Below are positions 43,530 through 52,804 of a stretch of 64,000 bases of DNA, one piece after another. Source of the DNA: Collinsella bouchesdurhonensis (GTDB lineage: Bacteria > Actinomycetota > Coriobacteriia > Coriobacteriales > Coriobacteriaceae); the NCBI RefSeq assembly GCF_900155365.1, contig NZ_LT699739.1, positions 366,333 to 430,332 on the forward strand. The letters are read 5' to 3'. The notes below the pieces were generated by a model, which was not told where the DNA came from, made no database searches, and was given only the letters and a program-made list of their open reading frames with translations. Made by a program: the position numbers and the translations under genes. Positions within the stretch are counted from its first letter, which is position 1, and every line of letters begins with the position of its first letter.

Positions 43530-43577
43530 ATACGGGATGTTGTGGCAGTTAAGCTGCAACATCCCGTATTTTCTTTT
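43530..43577 (+). terminator. Intrinsic terminator of the glg operon
   Basis: ATACGGGATGTTG / CAACATCCCGTAT, a perfect 13-bp stem with a 14-base loop, then TTTCTTTT. Confidence 0.9.
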
Positions 43578-43583
43578 GGATTC

Positions 43584-43612
43584 TTGTAAACTTGTACAGT
43601 GCTTTTTATACA
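43584..43612 (+). promoter_or_regulatory. Candidate promoter of the GH13-GH77 gene
   Basis: TTGTAA (43584-43589), exact 17-base spacer, TATACA (43607-43612). It follows the glg terminator at once and leaves a short leader of about 15 bases, so the fusion gene is transcribed apart from glg. Confidence 0.55.
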
Positions 43613-43634
43613 TCCATCAAAGGAATAACCGTCG

Positions 43635-46600
43635 ATGACTTTCCGACACAACTCCCGTTCCCCTCAATTTAGAAGCCCCTTTGGAGCAGTCCCCTGCAAC
43701 ACGACAGTGCGCCTGAGCTGCCAGGTCGATAGCTGCCAAGCTCAAGAAACAACATGCACGCTGCGCATCTGGATCGATGGCGAAGGCGAAACGCTCATTG
43801 CCATGGATCGTGGCGAAAACGGCATGTTCTCGACAACGTTTACCAGGGACACACCGGCTATCGTCTGGTACTCGTTCATCATTTGCCAGGCCGACGGCAC
43901 CGAAGTGCGCATCGGAGCCCCGGCGGGCGCCCAGGGCGGCGAGGGCGTTGTCTATGACTACACAGAAGTTCCCTCGTTCCAGCTCACGGTGTATCAGCCG
44001 CGCCGCCAGCGCCCTGCATGGTATGAAAATGGCATTGCCTATCAAATCTTCCCGGACCGCTTTGCGCGCGACGCTGCCTGGCGCGAGCGAACTGCAACCG
44101 AATGCGCAAAGCCCCGACGCGGCAGCACCAAGCACCTCATAGAGGATTGGTCCACACCCCCCACCTATAGCAGAAACCCCGACGGCTCCATTACCTCATG
44201 GGACTTCTACGGCGGATCGCTCAAGGGCATCGAAGAAAAACTCCCCCACTTGAGCGAAATGGGCATTACGGCAATCTACCTCAACCCCATTTTCGAAGCT
44301 GTGAGCAATCATCGATACGACACGGCAAACTATCTGCATATCGATCCGATGCTGGGAACCGACGGAGACTTTCGCGACCTATGCCAAGCAGCACACGAGC
44401 ATGGCATCGGCATCATTCTCGATGGCGTCTTTAACCATACGGGCGACGACTCAATCTATTTCAACCGTTACGAGAACTATCCCGCTCCTGGCGCCTGGCA
44501 AGGTGGAACTTCACCCTGGAGAGACGCCTTCAACTTCAACGAAGACGGGACCTACGAGTGCTGGTGGGGCGTAACCAACATGCCGGCGCTCAACGAAAAC
44601 TCCCCCGCCGTTCGTGAGCTATTGCTGGGAAAAGACGGCGTGATTCGCCACTGGCTACGCATGGGTGCCGACGGCTGGCGCCTGGATGTGGCAGACGAGC
44701 TTACCGATGGTTTTATCGCCGAAATCAAGCGAGCGGCGACTACCGAAAAGCCCGACGCGCTCGTACTGGGTGAAGTCTGGGAAGACGCTTCGAATAAGAT
44801 CAGCTATGGCAATCTTCGTCGCTACCTGCTGGGCGATGAGCTCGATGCGGCCATGAACTATCCGTTCCGCGACATGGTGATCGGCTTTCTTACCGGCGCT
44901 GAGGGCATCGACGCCTACCGTGCCGCCGAGACGATCGAGTCGCAAAGCGAGAACTATCCTGCGGAGGCCTTGCGCTGCTCGCTCAACCTTCTGAGCAGCC
45001 ATGACCGCGCACGCATCATCTCGGTTTTAGGCGGGATGGACAATCCGGATGGCATTCCCGAAAACGAGCGGGCAACATGGCGTCTGTCAGGCGACAAGCT
45101 CGGTCTTGCCAAGGGCCGATTCTGGCTCGCCACGCTCATGCAGATGACCTATCCGGGCGTACCGTGCATTTATTACGGCGATGAAGCAGGCCTGCAAGGC
45201 GCCACAGACCCCGGCAACCGCTCAACCTACCCATGGGGACATGAAGACCTGGATTTCCAGGCTATGATTAAAAACGCCGCCTCTCTTCGCCGGTCTATGC
45301 CGCTACTTGGAACCGCATCGATTGAGGCTCGAGCTCTCGATGCCGACGTCCTCATGTACACGAGGCACGGCGCTCACAACGAGCACGTGAGCATGCTCAT
45401 CAATCGCGATTCCTGCAACACGCATACGGTGCGCATTCCGTTTATGGGAGAAGCCGCGACCGACCTCATTTCTGGGCACACCCTCCGCGCAGATGTCGAT
45501 GGCATGACGACGGTAACGCTGTACCCCCTGGGCAGTGCTGCTGTCTATTTTCATTCGCGCGAGCGCCTGCAAAAGCCGCTTTGCCACGGTTGGGGCGTGA
45601 TGTGCCACGTCACTTCCATCCCCTGTGAGGGCAAGCCCGGTACCCTGGGCGCTCCAGCACGTCGCTTTGTCGATCATCTACAGGAAATGGGAGCATCGTA
45701 TTGGCAGGTTCTGCCTCTCAACCCAACCGATGAACATCGTTCTCCCTACGCTGGCCCTTCTGCCTTTGCAGGCAATATCGACCTCTTGGAGGAAGACTGC
45801 GCCGCGCTTCAAAAGCAATATCGCGCATTCATCGCAAGCGATGGCGAACACCAAGCTGATTTTCGCGCTTTCGCCGAGCGCGCAAGCACCTGGCTCGACC
45901 CCTACTGCGCATTCGCAGCAGTGAAAGATGTGCACGACGGAGCATCCCGACATACCTGGGAAGAAAAGCTTTCGCGCTACGATATCGCGATTCTCGACGA
46001 CCCTGCCTATCGAGAACGCGCACGCTTCCATACCTTCGCGCAATATCGTTTTGACTGCGAGTGGCGCGAGCTTAAACGCTACGCCAACGAGCGCGGTATT
46101 CGCATCATCGGCGATATCCCCATGTACGTCTCGGACGATTCTGCCGATACCTGGAGCGAACCGGAGATGTTCCAACTCGATGCAGCGGGATTGCCGGCAG
46201 AAATCGCCGGCACTCCACCCGACCGCTTCTCCGAGACAGGACAAGTTTGGGGAAACCCCACGTTCCGTTGGCGCCATATGCACGACGACGGCTACGTATG
46301 GTGGACTGAGCGTCTGCGCCGTTCTCTCGATCTTTATGACGAGGTGCGCCTGGACCACTTCCTTGGCTTCCAGTCGTACTTCTCCATCCCTGCCGGGATG
46401 ACCGGTTCCGCAGGCCGATGGATTCCCGGTCCCGGTCTGGAACTGTTCGAACACATTCACGAAAAGCTGGGACCCCTGCCCTTCATAGCCGAGGACCTGG
46501 GGTATCTCACACCCGCCGTGCGCGCGCTCAAAGTGCAGTGCGGCTTCCCCGGTATGGATGTACTTGAGTTTAGCGACGATGATCCCCGTTTCTCAATGCC

Positions 46601-46931
46601 CGACAATCCGGCAAACGTGGTTTACACCTCAACCCATGACACCTCAACACTCATGGGCTGGGTGAAATCTCGCTGGTTTGCAAACGCAAGCGAAAACGAT
46701 CCGGAGCTTCAACAAACCGCCCTCGACATGATCGAACGTGCATTCAAAAGCAGCAGTCCTCTTGTTATGCTTACGCTCCAAGACGTGATGCTCTTGGGCG
46801 ATGATGCTCGCATGAATGTTCCCGGGACCACCGGCGGCAATTGGTCTTGGCAGGCAACCGAAAAAGAACTCGAGGCCTCGATTGAGCGCATGAAAGAAGT
46901 TGCGGTGCGTTGCGGACGAGCTCTTATGTGA
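43635..46931 (+). CDS. GH13 alpha-glucan hydrolase fused to GH77 4-alpha-glucanotransferase
   Basis: One 1098-residue chain. Residues about 1-125: beta domain like the N-module of neopullulanase. 130-640: GH13 barrel, AYQIFPDRF (135-143), DGVFNHTG, nucleophile D351 (GWRLDVADE), acid/base E380 (VLGEVWED) and D457 (LSSHDRA), then a C-terminal beta domain. 650-1098: complete GH77 (MalQ) with SPYAGPSAFAGN, GDIPMYVSDDSADTW, nucleophile D907 (VRLDHFLGF), E953 (IAEDLG) and D1002 (STHDTSTLMGW). No signal peptide, so cytoplasmic. Both active sites look intact. It likely cleaves or debranches glycogen or maltodextrins and re-shuffles the oligosaccharides for GlgP. Own promoter; ribosome site AAAGGA 11 bases before the ATG. 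Confidence 0.93.
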   Translation: MTFRHNSRSPQFRSPFGAVPCNTTVRLSCQVDSCQAQETTCTLRIWIDGEGETLIAMDRGENGMFSTTFTRDTPAIVWYSFIICQADGTEVRIGAPAGAQGGEGVVYDYTEVPSFQLTVYQPRRQRPAWYENGIAYQIFPDRFARDAAWRERTATECAKPRRGSTKHLIEDWSTPPTYSRNPDGSITSWDFYGGSLKGIEEKLPHLSEMGITAIYLNPIFEAVSNHRYDTANYLHIDPMLGTDGDFRDLCQAAHEHGIGIILDGVFNHTGDDSIYFNRYENYPAPGAWQGGTSPWRDAFNFNEDGTYECWWGVTNMPALNENSPAVRELLLGKDGVIRHWLRMGADGWRLDVADELTDGFIAEIKRAATTEKPDALVLGEVWEDASNKISYGNLRRYLLGDELDAAMNYPFRDMVIGFLTGAEGIDAYRAAETIESQSENYPAEALRCSLNLLSSHDRARIISVLGGMDNPDGIPENERATWRLSGDKLGLAKGRFWLATLMQMTYPGVPCIYYGDEAGLQGATDPGNRSTYPWGHEDLDFQAMIKNAASLRRSMPLLGTASIEARALDADVLMYTRHGAHNEHVSMLINRDSCNTHTVRIPFMGEAATDLISGHTLRADVDGMTTVTLYPLGSAAVYFHSRERLQKPLCHGWGVMCHVTSIPCEGKPGTLGAPARRFVDHLQEMGASYWQVLPLNPTDEHRSPYAGPSAFAGNIDLLEEDCAALQKQYRAFIASDGEHQADFRAFAERASTWLDPYCAFAAVKDVHDGASRHTWEEKLSRYDIAILDDPAYRERARFHTFAQYRFDCEWRELKRYANERGIRIIGDIPMYVSDDSADTWSEPEMFQLDAAGLPAEIAGTPPDRFSETGQVWGNPTFRWRHMHDDGYVWWTERLRRSLDLYDEVRLDHFLGFQSYFSIPAGMTGSAGRWIPGPGLELFEHIHEKLGPLPFIAEDLGYLTPAVRALKVQCGFPGMDVLEFSDDDPRFSMPDNPANVVYTSTHDTSTLMGWVKSRWFANASENDPELQQTALDMIERAFKSSSPLVMLTLQDVMLLGDDARMNVPGTTGGNWSWQATEKELEASIERMKEVAVRCGRALM

Positions 46932-46987
46932 CAGAAATAGGCTTGTTGAGTTTTAAGAACAAATCAGGGCAGATTCGGGTACAGTAG

Positions 46988-46997
46988 GCAACGTTGC
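46988..46997. promoter_or_regulatory. Short perfect palindrome before the FmdB-type gene
   Basis: GCAACGTTGC, imperfectly extended to 16 bases (TAgGCAACGTTGCtTA), 30 bases before the fmdB-type ATG. Could be an operator; short enough to arise by chance. Confidence 0.25.
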
Positions 46998-47027
46998 TTA
47001 CATCGTATACCTTAAGAGGAGAGTTTC

Positions 47028-47282
47028 ATGGCACGGTACGACTATCGCTGCGGCTCATGCGGCAAAGTCTTTGAGGTCGAGCATGGTATGACAGAGCACC
47101 CGGACATCGTATGCCCCGAGTGTGGCGGCGCCACCGAGCGCGTCTTTAACGCAAGTGGCATTAAATTCGAAGGCTCAGGCTTCTATAACACCGACCAGCG
47201 CGGTGGCTCTTCGAGCACCTCGGCGACGTCGGGCGCATCAAGTGAGACGCATTCCTGCGCCGATTGCCCCCATAACAACTAA
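47028..47282 (+). CDS. FmdB-family zinc-ribbon protein
   Basis: 84 residues. The N-terminal zinc ribbon reads YDYRCGSCGKVFEV..CPECGG, the FmdB/CxxC_CxxC_SSSS pattern, followed by the typical Ser/Gly-rich linker (GGSSSTSATSGASS) and a terminal CADCPHNN. The family was named from a putative formamidase regulator but its real function is unsettled. Strong ribosome site AGAGGAGAG. Sits alone before a convergent terminator. Confidence 0.88.
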   Translation: MARYDYRCGSCGKVFEVEHGMTEHPDIVCPECGGATERVFNASGIKFEGSGFYNTDQRGGSSSTSATSGASSETHSCADCPHNN

Positions 47283-47304
47283 GCGTCCATCGCTATGCAG
47301 CTAA

Positions 47305-47340
47305 AAGCGCCCGGCAGTTTATTCAGACTGCTGGGCGCTT
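47305..47340. terminator. Bidirectional terminator between fmdB-type gene and rsmB
   Basis: AAGCGCCCGGCAGT / ACTGCTGGGCGCTT (14 bp, one G-T pair) with an 8-base loop; the minus-strand side ends in CTTTT, so it fits rsmB termination better than the plus-strand gene. Confidence 0.7.
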
Positions 47341-47395
47341 CGCGTTGACAGGGCGTTGACAGAAAAACATGGCAAAACAAACCCGTGGACTTTTG

Positions 47396-48793
47396 TCATA
47401 TTTGATAGATGAGGCGGGCGCAGAAATGGCCATCGAAGTCTGTGGGCGAAAGAGGGGTGGACTGGAAGAGCCCACGCATGTCCTCTCGCTCGCAAATATA
47501 TGCCATAGCCTCAGTCTCGTCTTTGAAGGGATCGGCTTCGTGCAGCGGGGCAAGCTTGAATGCACGTCCCTGCTCCGATTGCAAAAACGCATCGATTACC
47601 TGCTCGTTTTCTTCCTCGAGTACCGAACAGGTGGCATAGATCAACTCGCCTCCAGGCTTCACACGACGCGAAGCCTCCTGCAATAGCTGCAGTTGCAACT
47701 TGGGAAGACCGTCCTCGGCATCGCTTGAAACCAAACGCCAGGGAATCTCGGGATGCCGGCGCATGGTGCCCGTACCCGAACAGGGCGCATCCAAAAAGAC
47801 CGTATCGAACAAGGTGCGCTCGCCTGCAACATCGATGCGTGCAAGCGTCGCATCAAGATTACAACCATCACCCGGCGCAAATTCGATTCCCTTGGCAAGA
47901 CCGGCTTGCTCCAGGCGCAGGCGATTGATTTCGCATTTTGCCGCAGAAAGATCTACGGCAACATGACGCCCGCGCAGCCCGAATCGATTCGCACGGCATG
48001 CCATGACATACGTCTTGATACCGCGCCCGGCCCCGATCTCCAAACATGAGCCAGGACGCACGGCTGAGGCAGCAATGAGCTGGGCATTAAGATCGGAAAT
48101 CACCAGTTTGCCCTGAGCCAGATCACTCGACGCGGCAACGACCGCGGGAGACCCCACCAGATAAGAGCCCCCAAGCACAGAAGGCTCAAGACAGTCCGAC
48201 ACATCGCCGGAACAAACAGCATCGGGACACATACAAGCGCAGGTTGGGGCGGCAATGCCATTGAGGCAAAGCGATTTTCCGCCAAAGCCACGGTGCGCAA
48301 GGGAAGCGTCGAGCATGCAAGCAAGCCAAGCGGGAATTCCCTGGCGACGAGCGCGGGCAGTGAGCTCGCGCTCGCCATCGGAAATATCCGTGGCCGCAAA
48401 AAACGCAGCGCGCCCCTCGTCGACGCGACGAAGCACCGCGTTCGCAAGGCCCGCCGCAGAGCGTGCTTGCGAACGCACGAGTTCAACGCCCTGACTCACC
48501 GCAACATGCCCCGGAGTATCGAGATAGAGCATCTCAAACGCAGGGATGCGCAGGGCCATGCGCACACGAGCAGAAACCTTAGAAGGCTTGGCAATATAGC
48601 GATCAAGCGCCTCGTCAAGCGCACCCACGGTGGCGGTCACGCCCAAGGCAAGGGTCAAAGCAAATGCCTCGTCGCGCGCATCGGACAACGTTCCTGTAGA
48701 AGCCGCCAGGATGTCGCGGACAAAGCCCCGACCATCCTGGGCCTCCATGAGCGCACTCAACGCGCGGCGACGCGCAGGTGAAAGCTTGGTCAC
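47396..48793 (-). CDS. rsmB: 16S rRNA (cytosine-C5) methyltransferase, RsmB/NOP2 family
   Basis: 465 residues: N-terminal NusB-like helical domain (about 1-140) and a C-terminal SAM methyltransferase with SCLEIGAGRGIKTYVMA, and the two catalytic cysteines in LDAPCSGTGTMRRHPEI and YATCSVLEEENE. GTG start at 48793 overlaps the fmt stop (GTGA), with GGGAG nine bases upstream in fmt. Last gene of metK-priA-def-fmt-rsmB. Confidence 0.93.
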   Translation of the reverse strand: MTKLSPARRRALSALMEAQDGRGFVRDILAASTGTLSDARDEAFALTLALGVTATVGALDEALDRYIAKPSKVSARVRMALRIPAFEMLYLDTPGHVAVSQGVELVRSQARSAAGLANAVLRRVDEGRAAFFAATDISDGERELTARARRQGIPAWLACMLDASLAHRGFGGKSLCLNGIAAPTCACMCPDAVCSGDVSDCLEPSVLGGSYLVGSPAVVAASSDLAQGKLVISDLNAQLIAASAVRPGSCLEIGAGRGIKTYVMACRANRFGLRGRHVAVDLSAAKCEINRLRLEQAGLAKGIEFAPGDGCNLDATLARIDVAGERTLFDTVFLDAPCSGTGTMRRHPEIPWRLVSSDAEDGLPKLQLQLLQEASRRVKPGGELIYATCSVLEEENEQVIDAFLQSEQGRAFKLAPLHEADPFKDETEAMAYICEREDMRGLFQSTPLSPTDFDGHFCARLIYQI

Positions 48794-49716
48794 GAGAGCA
48801 TCTCCCAGGCAAGGCCATCGCCATGCAGCCCCGCCGCCCAAGCGCTCGCATCCATCTGACGCTTGCCATCGGGCTTAACGGACATGACCTCGAGCACGCC
48901 ATCCGAGCAACCGATATAGACACGCTTACCCTGGCAAATAAGCTCACCCGCGGCACAAACGGGAGCAGCCCCATCCGTGCCTTCGGCACGCATAATGCGC
49001 ACGGGCTTCCCGGCAGCAATGCAGCGCGCAGGGGCCGCATCAGAAGAGGCGAGCACGCGGCGCAGGTTGACAAGAACGCTTTCCTGCGGGTCCAAACGCA
49101 TCTCGGCCTTAGAGATCTTCTGAGCGTGAGTGACAAGGGACTCGTCTTGCTCTGTCCACACCGCAGTCTCATCGGCAAGGGCCGGAAGAGTATCGCACAG
49201 AAGATCTGCGCCCAGCTGTGCCAGCTCGGCGGTAAGCTCGTCGGCAGTCTTGCCCGCCACCGAGCAGCTCGCCTGAGCGCAGTAGGCGCCGGTATCGACA
49301 CCATGGCCGATACGCATGATGGAAATGCCGGCACGCTCGTCGCCAGCCAGAATCGCACGCTGAATGGGGGCAGCACCGCGCCAGCGCGGCAGCAGCGACG
49401 CATGCACGTTCACGATACCGAGCGGTGCCATATGCAAAACCTCATCGGGCAGGATGCAGCCGTAGGCGGCAACGCAGAAGATATCGGCATCGGCCTCATG
49501 CAAACGATCCATGACCTCCGGGGTGATGCGCGTGGCTTCCATCACGGGGATATCGAGCTCAAGAGCCGCAGCTTTTACGGGAGAGGGCTCGAGCTTCTTT
49601 CCGCGGCTGCGCACGGCGTCGGGGCGCGTAAGCACCAAGACCACCTCGAAGCGCGAAGCAAGCTCACGCAGGGACGGCACGGCAAAATCCGGCGTGCCCA
49701 TGAATACAACGCGCAT
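48790..49716 (-). CDS. fmt: Methionyl-tRNA formyltransferase
   Basis: Formylates initiator Met-tRNA. 308 residues starting MRVVFMGTPDFAVPSL, with the active-site block GIVNVHASLLPRWRGAAPIQRAI (Asn-His) and the Asp of GVDTGAYCAQ, and a C-terminal tRNA-binding domain. Pairs with def, which removes the formyl group; both are in one operon. AAAGGAG precedes the ATG. Confidence 0.96.
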   Translation of the reverse strand: MRVVFMGTPDFAVPSLRELASRFEVVLVLTRPDAVRSRGKKLEPSPVKAAALELDIPVMEATRITPEVMDRLHEADADIFCVAAYGCILPDEVLHMAPLGIVNVHASLLPRWRGAAPIQRAILAGDERAGISIMRIGHGVDTGAYCAQASCSVAGKTADELTAELAQLGADLLCDTLPALADETAVWTEQDESLVTHAQKISKAEMRLDPQESVLVNLRRVLASSDAAPARCIAAGKPVRIMRAEGTDGAAPVCAAGELICQGKRVYIGCSDGVLEVMSVKPDGKRQMDASAWAAGLHGDGLAWEMLS

Positions 49717-49737
49717 TCGTGCGCTCCTTTCCAGCTA

Positions 49738-50283
49738 CTACTCCGTCTCGCCAGGCCTGGCACCGCGAGCGCGCGCCTCCTGATAATCATGGAGGGCGGC
49801 AATCCTTTTGCCGGGAGCCAAACGCTCGAACATCGTCTTGCCATGGAGATGGTCGATCTCGTGCTGCAGACACACGCACATCAGATCGCCTGCCGCCTCA
49901 TAGCGCATGAGGTTCGCGTCGAGGTCATATGCCTCGACAACCACGTGATCGGGACGAGAAATCTCGCAGTTAATACCCGGAATGGACAAGCAGCCCTCGT
50001 TATAAGGTGCAAGCGTGTCCGACTGCTCCACGATAACGGGATTGATAAGCACATAAGGGTCGTAGTCATCGGCGCCCGTATAGTCGGTATCGATAACCAC
50101 GAGCTGAATAAGCTCGCCAATCTGCGGAGCAGCAAGGCCGCAGCCGCCGTTGTCAAACATCATCTGCTTCATGCGCTCGGCCAGGCGCTCGATCTCCGGC
50201 CCAATCTCGGTGATCTCGGCGCACTCCTGGCGAAGACGAGGGTCGGGCGATATCACGATGCCGTTTATCTCCATTGACGCCAT
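49738..50283 (-). CDS. def: Peptide deformylase
   Basis: Metal-dependent removal of the N-formyl group from nascent proteins. 181 residues with all three motifs: GCGLAAPQIG, EGCLSIPG and QHEIDHLHG (metal ligands Cys, His, His). Two starts are possible: ATG at 50283, two bases from AAGGAG, or ATG at 50274, eleven bases away; neither spacing is ideal, and the difference is three residues. Confidence 0.95.
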   Translation of the reverse strand: MASMEINGIVISPDPRLRQECAEITEIGPEIERLAERMKQMMFDNGGCGLAAPQIGELIQLVVIDTDYTGADDYDPYVLINPVIVEQSDTLAPYNEGCLSIPGINCEISRPDHVVVEAYDLDANLMRYEAAGDLMCVCLQHEIDHLHGKTMFERLAPGKRIAALHDYQEARARGARPGETE

Positions 50284-50313
50284 CGCTCCTTTCTAATTTG
50301 TGCGGCCCCGCAT

Positions 50314-52785
50314 CTACATCAGGTCGTATGCATCCACATCGACACTCAAGCTGATGCCCTCGCGGGAACCGACGCTCGCAAGTGCGGCACGTATACAGTC
50401 TGAAACATGGTACCCCACCGGGGTCTTACATATAAAGTGGAACCTAAATCGGTCTTTTGCACGCTCAATTACGCAGGGAACGGGACCAAGCAAAACCGGG
50501 GAGGATGGGGGTTCGAGCCCCTCATCTTCGGATAGCGGCGTGAGACCGATAGCAGACGTCGGGTTGTCAATACCCATTTGAGCACGGACAGCCGCTGCAA
50601 GCTCCTCGATATAACGCCGGCAGGCGCGCTCGTCGGCACCCCAAACCACGACATTGGTCAGCCTCACAAAAGGCGGATAGGCCGCCTCCTCACGCTGGGC
50701 AAGGTCGCTCTCAGTGAATATGGAACGGTCATGCGTCGCCACGGCGCGAATCACCGGATCGTCCGGCAAATAGGTCTGGATAATCACGCGACCCGCTTGC
50801 TCTCCCCTGCCCGCACGGCCCGCGAGCTGTTCGTATAGGTCAAAAGCGCGCTCGGATGCGCGAAAGTCGGGCATCTTAAGAGCATAGTCGGCATTCACCA
50901 CGGCGGCGAGCGTTACCTCGGGAAAGTCGAGTCCCTTCGCAATCATCTGCGTACCAAGAAGAACCGCACACTCTGCGGCGTCAAAGCGCTCGAGCAGCTC
51001 CTTGTGGGCATCCTTGCCGCGAGTCGAATCGGCATCCATGCGAATGACCTCAACGTCGTTGGGCAGCAGCTGGATAAGAGCATCCTCCACCTGCTGGGTG
51101 CCCAGCCCCATCTTCGCAAGATATCGACTTCCGCACTTAGGACAAGCGGAACCCACAGCAGGATAGGGACGCACGCGATACGTAGCACCGCAGGTGTGGC
51201 ACTCAAGGGTATGCGTGCGCTCATGATAGGTAAGCGCCGTCGAGCAATGCTTGCAAGTTGGCACGCAACCGCATTCCCGGCACATCAAAAAGGGAGCGAA
51301 TCCTCGGCGATTATGCAAAAGGACAGCCTTCTCCCTACGCTCCGCCACGCCCAGGAGCGCCTCTCGAAGCTCCTTGGAAAACATCGAGCGACTCCCGCCA
51401 ATAAACTCACGGCGCAAGTCGCATATGGTAACTTCGGGCAAACGCGCGGCACCGGGTCGCTCGGGCATGCAAACACGCAGCCAACGCTGGCCCGCATACT
51501 CCCCTGCACGGCAGCGGGCAAGAGCCTCCGAACTAGGCGTTGCAGAACCAAGCACGAGAGGGCACCCATAGACCGAAGCCATATGCGCCGCCACCTCGCG
51601 CGCGTGATAGCGCGGCGAAGACCCTTGCTTATAAGATTGCTCATGCTCCTCATCGATGATGATGATCCCGGGATTGCGCAGGGGGCAAAACAGCGCCGAG
51701 CGCGCACCCACCACCACGCGGGCGGTCCCAGCTGCAACCATATCCCACTGATCGCGGCGCTCGCCAGCCGAAAGACGCGAATGAAAGACCGCGACTCGCG
51801 AGCCAAAGCGCGAGCGAAAGCGTCCCACGGTCTGAGCGGTAAGCGAAATCTCGGGGACAAGAACAAACGCCGACTTGCCATCCTCAAGCACCCGCTCGAT
51901 GGCAGAAAGGTACACCTCGGTCTTGCCCGAACCGGTCACGCCATCGACAACAACCACACGACCGGCCGCATCATCGCGCGCATGCTCGATGGCTTCGAGC
52001 GCCTCTTGCTGCCCTGCCGTGAGCGCAACGGGCGCCGCACCATTGGCAGAAGACAACGTCGTCGCATCCTCGCATCCGCGCCATGCGCGACGTTCTTCGA
52101 CACGCACCACGCCGCGACGCTCGAGGGCGCGCACCGTGGCGGACATGTCGGTATAGAGAACGCGCAGCTCGCGCGTGGTCACCGGCCCGCAGGCCAGAGC
52201 GTCGAGCACCTGTCGCTGGCGTACGGCCCGTGCGGCCGGCTCAAAAGAGCGGCCTTCTTCGGTAAGGGACACCCATCGCTCGTGCGCTTCGGACGTGGCA
52301 GGCGCCTCCACGCGATAGGACCCTTTGGCGTCGCGCACAAGACGAGGCGTCCCACCGGGAGGCAAAAAGAGCCGCAGGCACTCGGAAACCGAAGCCACAT
52401 ACTCACGCGCCATCCAAAAGGCGATGCGTGCAGACTGCTCGGTAAAAGCAGGCGCAGCCAAGATATCGCGAATGCACTTGATGCGCGAAGGATGGGGCAC
52501 GGAGCCCTCCCCGCTCAAAGGCAAGCTGTCCATGCGCTCGCAGATGTAGCCCAGGGCCATACGGGGCCCAAAGGGCACAAGCGCCGTAGCGCCAACAAGC
52601 GCCGTAGCTCCCAGTTCTTCTGGCACGCCATAGGTAAACGGCTCCGAAAGCGCACGTGAGGGAATATCAACCACCACGCGCACGTAGGCACACGGGGCGG
52701 CAGATAAGGAAGAGGCGCCCGCGAGAGCAGGCGCCTCCTTCGGCTTACTATCCAATTGGGGAAAGAGCGAGGGCTGCTTGTTCAT
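50314..52785 (-). CDS. priA: Primosomal replication restart helicase PriA
   Basis: Recognises stalled forks and reloads the replicative helicase. 823 residues: N-terminal DNA-binding part, Walker A VVDGVTGSGKTEVYL near residue 282, DEEH motif IIIDEEHEQSYK, and the Cys-rich zinc insertion CRECGCVPTCKHC / CHTCG / CPKCG between the helicase lobes, then LGTQMIAKGLDFPEV and AGRAGRG. Directly after metK (19-base gap) and before def (30-base gap). priA-def-fmt-rsmB is a conserved Gram-positive order. Confidence 0.96.
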   Translation of the reverse strand: MNKQPSLFPQLDSKPKEAPALAGASSLSAAPCAYVRVVVDIPSRALSEPFTYGVPEELGATALVGATALVPFGPRMALGYICERMDSLPLSGEGSVPHPSRIKCIRDILAAPAFTEQSARIAFWMAREYVASVSECLRLFLPPGGTPRLVRDAKGSYRVEAPATSEAHERWVSLTEEGRSFEPAARAVRQRQVLDALACGPVTTRELRVLYTDMSATVRALERRGVVRVEERRAWRGCEDATTLSSANGAAPVALTAGQQEALEAIEHARDDAAGRVVVVDGVTGSGKTEVYLSAIERVLEDGKSAFVLVPEISLTAQTVGRFRSRFGSRVAVFHSRLSAGERRDQWDMVAAGTARVVVGARSALFCPLRNPGIIIIDEEHEQSYKQGSSPRYHAREVAAHMASVYGCPLVLGSATPSSEALARCRAGEYAGQRWLRVCMPERPGAARLPEVTICDLRREFIGGSRSMFSKELREALLGVAERREKAVLLHNRRGFAPFLMCRECGCVPTCKHCSTALTYHERTHTLECHTCGATYRVRPYPAVGSACPKCGSRYLAKMGLGTQQVEDALIQLLPNDVEVIRMDADSTRGKDAHKELLERFDAAECAVLLGTQMIAKGLDFPEVTLAAVVNADYALKMPDFRASERAFDLYEQLAGRAGRGEQAGRVIIQTYLPDDPVIRAVATHDRSIFTESDLAQREEAAYPPFVRLTNVVVWGADERACRRYIEELAAAVRAQMGIDNPTSAIGLTPLSEDEGLEPPSSPVLLGPVPCVIERAKDRFRFHFICKTPVGYHVSDCIRAALASVGSREGISLSVDVDAYDLM

Positions 52786-52804
52786 GCCTCAATTCTAACC
52801 CAGG

